Shown: one piece after another, positions 58,976-64,000 of the stretch
Numbering within the stretch: the stretch's first letter is position 1
Layout: each line of letters opens with the position of its first letter
Assembly: GCA_021464245.1 (NCBI GenBank)
Contig: JADCRB010000032.1
Coordinates: forward strand, 1,290,025 to 1,354,024
DNA length: 64,000 nt
DNA from: Carallia brachiata
Lineage: Eukaryota > Streptophyta > Magnoliopsida > Malpighiales > Rhizophoraceae
Reading direction: 5' to 3'
Translations under genes and position numbers: made by a program
The notes under the pieces: generated by a model
The model's input: only the letters and a program-made list of their open reading frames with translations
Databases searched by the model: none
Told to the model about the DNA's origin: nothing

Positions 58976-59502
58976 AAGATACTAATTAATAGTCAAATCT
59001 TCGTTTAATTCTCGTTGATGAGTTGACACCGATAGATTTACATATTTAAAATGACTAAAATGCCCCCACACCAAAATCGTGCCAAAATGGCGAATTCGCC
59101 GCTACACAATTAAACGTTATTAATAAAAAAAAAAAATCACTGAAGGACTTTCACATGCAAAAAAAAAAAAAAAAATCATTTGACAGGTAAGTTTTTCTTT
59201 TCTGAATTACAGTGGGGCAGACGAGAAATAGCTTTGAGGTTTTAACCATAAATCTCTACATTTTGAAATTATTGGCGACTAGACTAAATTAGTTAGTGTT
59301 TGTTAGTTACGGTAGGTTTATTCTTTAGGTTATGGTTATTATATATATATATTTCTTTGGGTTTAACTTTTGGCAAGAATGCAAGATAAATTTCAGGGGA
59401 CACATGCACCAAACTTGTGAGTTGTCAGTTTGCCAATTTCAGCTTAGATGTAAGGGTGGGTTGCTTGACAAGCTCCGGTTATTATTAAACTTTTGTGATT
59501 TA

Positions 59503-60246
59503 GTGTCTGTTTGGGTTACCTATTAAATGTTACTGTTGCTAATTGTTGTTATTAATTACTGCTGCTGATTGCTCATTGCTGATCCTTATTTGCTGTTGCT
59601 GATTGCTGATAAAATTAATGAAGTGTTTGATTAATTCTATACTTATTGTTACTGTTAAATAATAAAATATCTGATTTAGACATTTAATTTATGTAAATAT
59701 ATCATACTGAAAATTTTATTTTTATATTTTATAATTTTATATTTTTAGAATAATAATTTATAAATAATATTGAGAATTATTTTACTTAATTTTTAAATTT
59801 TTTTAAAAATATTAATTTTTACTAAATGATAAAAATTATTATGTTTGAAATTTTTTTAATGTCAATGTTAAAGAAAATTGAAATGAAAAAAATATTATTT
59901 AAGAATAGTTGAAAAAAGAAATTATTGAAGTTATATAAATACTAATAAAATAAATTAATATATCTAACTCACGTGGCAAGTAAAAAAAAAATAGTAAATT
60001 ATATAAATATTGTTTAAGGGTAATTTAGTCTATATAAATTATTATTAATATTAAAAAGTGAAAAGTAATCTAAAAAATAGTAAAAAATAACTTGAACTAC
60101 TTTTCAATTAGTTTCTATTAGGGAGTAAAATAAGAAAATAAGTTGAATCAAATAGCAGTACAAAAAAATTTACTAAACACTTTTCTTCTTATTTTTTTAA
60201 AAATAAAACTCGCATGCACCCTTCAAAAATTTACCCAAACACCCCC
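59503..60246. mobile_element. PIF/Harbinger-type MITE, 744 bp
   Basis: The left end GTGTCTGTTTGGGTTA and the reverse complement of the right end GGGGGTGTTTGGGTAA match at 12 of 16 positions. TTA flanks both sides (59500-59502 and 60247-60249), the 3-base duplication of this superfamily. The interior is AT-rich with a CTGNTGATTGCT-type repeat at the left. No transposase. Confidence 0.75.
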
Positions 60247-60679
60247 TTAAACGAAGGGCTGACGCTAGTCCAATGATAAGCCAAAGGAAATGATGTAACT
60301 TGAAATTCATGTCCAAAGATGATAACATATTATTGTGATATAATAAAAGTTTATCTCAGGCTAATAGAACTTTCAATCATTAAAAATAAACACCTTTTTG
60401 GAAAAAAAAATAAAGAGTTTAAGTGCATGATAAGGGTTGATGAGACATGCAGTAGTTAAGCAATTTTTTTAATAATATTTAATAATTAAAAAAAATTAAA
60501 ACTCTTAGACATTCCCAAAAAAATAAAAAATAAAAAAAAACCCATGTATCTAAAACCCATATATCTACATTCAAAAATTAGAATTGACAACTATACTTAA
60601 CAACTCTGGCCGAAAAAAAAAAAATACTTGACAGCATTTATATTATAAATAATTAGATGATTTAACAATTATTGATTTT

Positions 60680-60900
60680 ACCGTCCAAAGTAATAGTTTG
60701 GTGGTAAGTCGGTAAATTTTTTCTAACATTGCCAGTGTTCGAGTTTCCATGTTGTTGCTTTTCCCACAAAATGGGCGTAGTTGACATGGTATAGTATTGA
60801 TTTTAAATTCATTAATATTGAAGTCGAGATTGAAAAAAGCTCATTCATTTCTATCAATATTTACGTAGAGGGTTCTCTCTTTGAAAAAAATTGAATGAGA
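60680..60900 (+). mobile_element. SINE-like candidate
   Basis: AATAGTTTGGTGGTAAGT resembles a Pol III A box and GTGTTCGAGTTTCCA a B box, about 40 bases apart, as in tRNA-derived plant SINEs. No target duplication was identified. Confidence 0.3.
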
Positions 60901-61014
60901 ACGTAACATATGACCCCTGTTTCGGCATATACATGCGATGACTTACATACCGACCATGTATGTTTTTTTAGTTAAAAAAAAAAACATTTATTGATCTTGC
61001 AATCAATTTTGAAG

Positions 61015-61649
61015 AGGATTATACTCATTTTAGTTTTAAAGTTTTATAGATTTTTTCAATCTAATTTTAAATCTTTTAATTTTTTCAATCAAATCCTAAA
61101 TCTTTTAATTCTTTTATAAACTGGTAATTCCGGTAACGAAAATCAGTCAAACCATTAAAATTAATTGTTGACCAAACAGATATAAATTTAAAAAAATTGT
61201 AAATACAATTTCTTTTGTATTTTCTTGTTTTAATATCTCAAAAATATTTAAAATGGAAAAAATAAAAAAAAAATAATTAATTTTTTAAGAAATGGAAAAC
61301 ATAATAAAAAATAAAAAAACCCCAAAATACCCCATTATCATCATCTTCTTATTTTTGCCCTTTTTTGCTTTGTTAAATTTGATGTAGGGAGTTTTTGCCT
61401 CTTTTTTTTTTTTAAATATTTCAATCATTTTTTATAAAATATTAAAACCTAAAAATATAAAAGAAATCGTATTTAAGATTTTTTTATTTATCCCTGTTTA
61501 GTTAATAGTTAACTTTAACCATTTGATTAATTTTTGTTAACGAAAGTACTAACTTATAAAATAACTGAAAAATTTATGATTCAATTAAAAAAATTAAAAT
61601 TAAATTAAAAATATCAACAACGATTTAGAATTAAAATAGTTATAATTCT
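61015..61649. mobile_element. Mutator-like non-autonomous element, 635 bp
   Basis: Terminal inverted repeats of about 200 bases: the left arm starts AGGATTATACTCATTTTAG and the right arm, reversed, AGAATTATAACTATTTTAA. They are flanked by ATTTTGAAG (61006-61014) and ATTTTGAGG (61650-61658), a 9-base duplication with one difference. Long inverted repeats plus a 9-base duplication identify a Mutator-like element. The centre is AT-rich with no coding. Confidence 0.8.
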
Positions 61650-61658
61650 ATTTTGAGG

Positions 61659-62546
61659 TCAAGGATAATATGGTTGTCCTTTAGGTCAGCAGTCACAAGG
61701 ACTTTGAAACCAATCAAACCAGAAAGACCACACTGCAGCAAATCTCCTCTCAGTCCAAAAAATAAATAAATAAATAAATAAAACGACCGCTGTTGTGTCG
61801 TAAGCTATAGGTTCCAGTTTTTAGTGTTATTAGAGTGGAATTAAACCTATATTTAGCATGAATTATAATATAATTATTTAAATTATTCACATTTTTTTAG
61901 GTACGAGACATAATATTTCTTAACAGAATTATTAATACACTATCACTGTTTTTTATTTATCAACGAAAAAAGACCAACAAAAATCTGCTTTGTTGATGAA
62001 TGGATGAGCAACGCTTAAATTGGAGCGGGACAGCTGCAAACTTACGGAAGATACATGTTTAGGATTTGGTGGGTTAAAAGGGAAAGCAAGGTGGTTGGCT
62101 TATGAGGATTGTGCTGCAATGAGTTAAGCCCACTAAAATTATGAAAGGGCATACTTCTCAAGTTTAGTAAGGGTAATTAACTTTTACAAAACTGTATAAA
62201 ATCAAGCATACATTTAGTTTTACTCTGTGTTTTAGGTACATGAACCTTAGTGAAAAGTTAAATATGAAATACATTTTTAGTATTTCATGTGTAAGATTAT
62301 AATTAACCATGAATGTCAAAAATATTTACTGTTGCACGAAGGGCATTCCCGTCCTGTCATGAAAACTTGCTCCTTGATTTCCACTCTATCTAATGTCATT
62401 GTCTGACGCTTTCAGTTTTTGTCTCCATACAAAGATAGTATTTTCTTTCAAATAATGTTCATTCATTATTCTTTCTTTTCGATAGTATCTTAATTCGCAG
62501 ATATGAGAGAAATAGAGCTTGCAAGTCTGTTCTTTGATTAGCATCA
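61659..62546 (+). other. 5' flank of OPT copy 2
   Basis: No gene. Presumably carries the old promoter and 5' UTR of OPT. An AAAT microsatellite lies near 61758-61781. Confidence 0.5.
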
Positions 62547-63178
62547 ATGGCGACCACAGATGCAGAAAAGGCCAAGGAAGAGGAATCAACAGCAGAAGAG
62601 TATTATGAGAGGTGTCCAATAGAGGAAGTGGCCCTGGTGGTGCCAGAAACCCATGACCCGACACTCCCAGTGATGCTGTCGATGCTTCTGTGATTTGGCG
62701 GCTGATCGGACCAAGAAGACTGTTTGGACCCGGTACCGGAACTTGGTATGGTTATTCCTCATTGGAGCTTTCTTGCCAGTGTCTGTTTGGATATTGAGCA
62801 AAACGTTCCCAGAAAAGAAATGGATTCCATTGATAAACATACCAGTCATATCTTGTGGCTATGCTGGAATGCCGCCTGCAACTCCCATAAACATGGCAAG
62901 CTGGCTTATAACTGGTACCATCTTCAACTACTTTGTTTTCCGCGACCACAAACGGGTGGCAGAAATACAATTACGTTCTTTCTGCAGCATTGGATGCTGG
63001 TACGGCTTTCATGGGCGTTCTGGTATTTTCGCCCTGCAAAACGAGAACAAAAACTTGAAGTTTTAACCAAAAAAAAAAAAACTTGAAGTGGTGGGGCACA
63101 GGTATTGATCACTGTCCTCTCGCGACATGTCTGACGGCACCTGGTATCAAGGTTAAAGGATGTCCCTTGTTTACATAG
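62547..63178 (+). pseudogene. OPT copy 2: exon 1 fused to the last exon
   Basis: 62547 starts MATTDAEKAKEEESTAEEYY and continues CPIEEVALVVPETHDPTLPV, the N-terminus expected for an OPT. At about 62670-62685 it passes directly, out of frame, into VDASVIWRLIGPRR of the last OPT exon; all middle exons are gone. Further lesions relative to copy 1: about 6-7 bases lost at 62730-62745 (after GPG), two bases lost near 62950 (DHKR), and a 20-odd-base poly-A-containing insertion near 63062-63081. The C-terminal bases keep the ancestral reading APGIKVKGCP, which copy 1 has lost. Non-functional. Confidence 0.9.
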
Positions 63179-64000
63179 CCATGAAGCCTATTAGAAGGCA
63201 GAGCTGGTTTAGTCCTGATGTTGGGTGGGGGTACCACATAGCGCAAGGACTAGAATGTTAAAATTACCAATTTGCTTTGCATATATGTGTATTGTTTCTA
63301 TTTGTGAGTAATACTGATGGCCTTCCATTTGGTCCCCCCTTCAATGGTTAATTTCCTATACTTGAATAGTTGCTTGCTACAAAGCTGTCATGCCTTCTTA
63401 TTGAACACCTTCGTTGCTAGATTAAGTTATTCTATTATTAGAGTAGAGGGTGTGGCTGGTGGTGTCCTTTCATTTTCTTATTGTAACGTGATTGCGTCTA
63501 CTGAATGATCATTTTCATTTCAATTGCAAAGCTAATGTCCTGCTCTAGACAACTTGGGTGTGATGTGAAATTTCAACAGAAGAGCTTACTTCGGCCACTT
63601 GAATGAGAAGTTTCCTTTCAATGAAAGAGCTATTATAAAGTCAAGATGTCCATTTCCAATCATTTCACAATTGGATATCGGATTTCATTATATGTACCCA
63701 GCATTTTGACGGTGTGAGAGGTGGTACTATTTAAAATACTCTCTTTAAAAATAAAAGAAGACGTAATATTTTATCTAAAAATCTTAATTTTTTAATTTTT
63801 TATTAATATTATGTCTATTGTAATGTACAATTAAACGATATACAAAATACTTTTTGGTTATAGGAGATCCAGCGAGGCATAAAAAACACACTCTTCGCAT
63901 CCTTTTTCTTAAAGATCAGCATCGTGTCATTTCCTTGACTTTGTAAACAAGTGGAACCTAATCAAACATGCACAAGAATGAAAGGAACAGTATTACCCAG
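63160..64000 (+). repeat. 3' flank of OPT copy 2, duplicate of 2609-3569
   Basis: Collinear with the 3' flank of copy 1 up to the window edge, for example GGCATAAAAAACACACT and GAATGAAAGGAACAGTATTA. About 95 bases of copy 1 are missing here (near 63389). The duplication continues beyond the window. Confidence 0.9.

Noticed and set aside
1..64000. Search for an undescribed multi-gene system
   Set aside because: Every coding block I could read belongs to a familiar plant family or transposon, and neighbouring genes share no pathway, so I do not claim a novel system.

Overview
This window is nuclear DNA of a flowering plant, almost certainly a eudicot. The genes are split by GT-AG introns and the intergenic DNA is AT-rich and full of transposon debris. 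The gene set is typical of land plants: a SnRK1 beta subunit, an OPT transporter, a CAR-type C2 protein, an Ole e 1 protein, a cellulose-synthase-like E gene, a HIPP and a trihelix factor. A TIR-NBS resistance-gene remnant excludes grasses and most other monocots. A 245-base N run (34794-35038) and long homopolymers show this is a scaffolded draft assembly.

Layout. 1-3570: 3' half of an oligopeptide transporter (OPT) gene on +, carrying two small frameshifts. 5750-8386 (-): SnRK1 beta subunit, complete in four exons. 10916-11551 (+): mitochondrial acyl carrier protein, two coding exons, divergent from the SnRK1 gene. 12070-14026 (-): Ole e 1-like secreted protein, two exons. 15118-15191: tRNA-Ile(AAU). 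16510-17053: trihelix pseudogene. 21287-22955 (-): TRM10-type tRNA methyltransferase with one frameshift. 25864-26924 (+): CAR-like C2 protein, three exons. 29485-31231 (+): acetoacetyl-CoA thiolase pseudogene. 32255-35868 (-): 5'-truncated cellulose-synthase-like E pseudogene.

37549-44760 is a complete but decayed Ty3/gypsy element with matching 5-bp target duplications. A 1.87-kb Mutator-like foldback element is nested in its integrase end. The gypsy element sits just upstream of a TIR-NBS pseudogene (44808-47245). A probable solo LTR (47319-47748) follows, then a partial duplicate of a heavy-metal-associated protein gene, then that gene itself (49484-53101, +), which has a duplicated last exon. 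53.1-62.5 kb has no recognisable gene but several definable transposons. 62547-64000 is a second OPT copy: its first exon is fused directly to its last exon, and it keeps the same 3' flank as the copy at the window start.

The intact genes are unrelated housekeeping or signalling genes and do not form a pathway or cluster. I found no undescribed molecular system. The most interesting content is structural: nested elements with readable target duplications, a paralogous empty site that exposes two insertions, a possible LTR-mediated junction between a resistance gene and a HIPP gene, an exon duplication, and the paired OPT remnants about 60 kb apart. All exon boundaries were read by eye from splice consensus and family similarity; no alignment or expression data were available.
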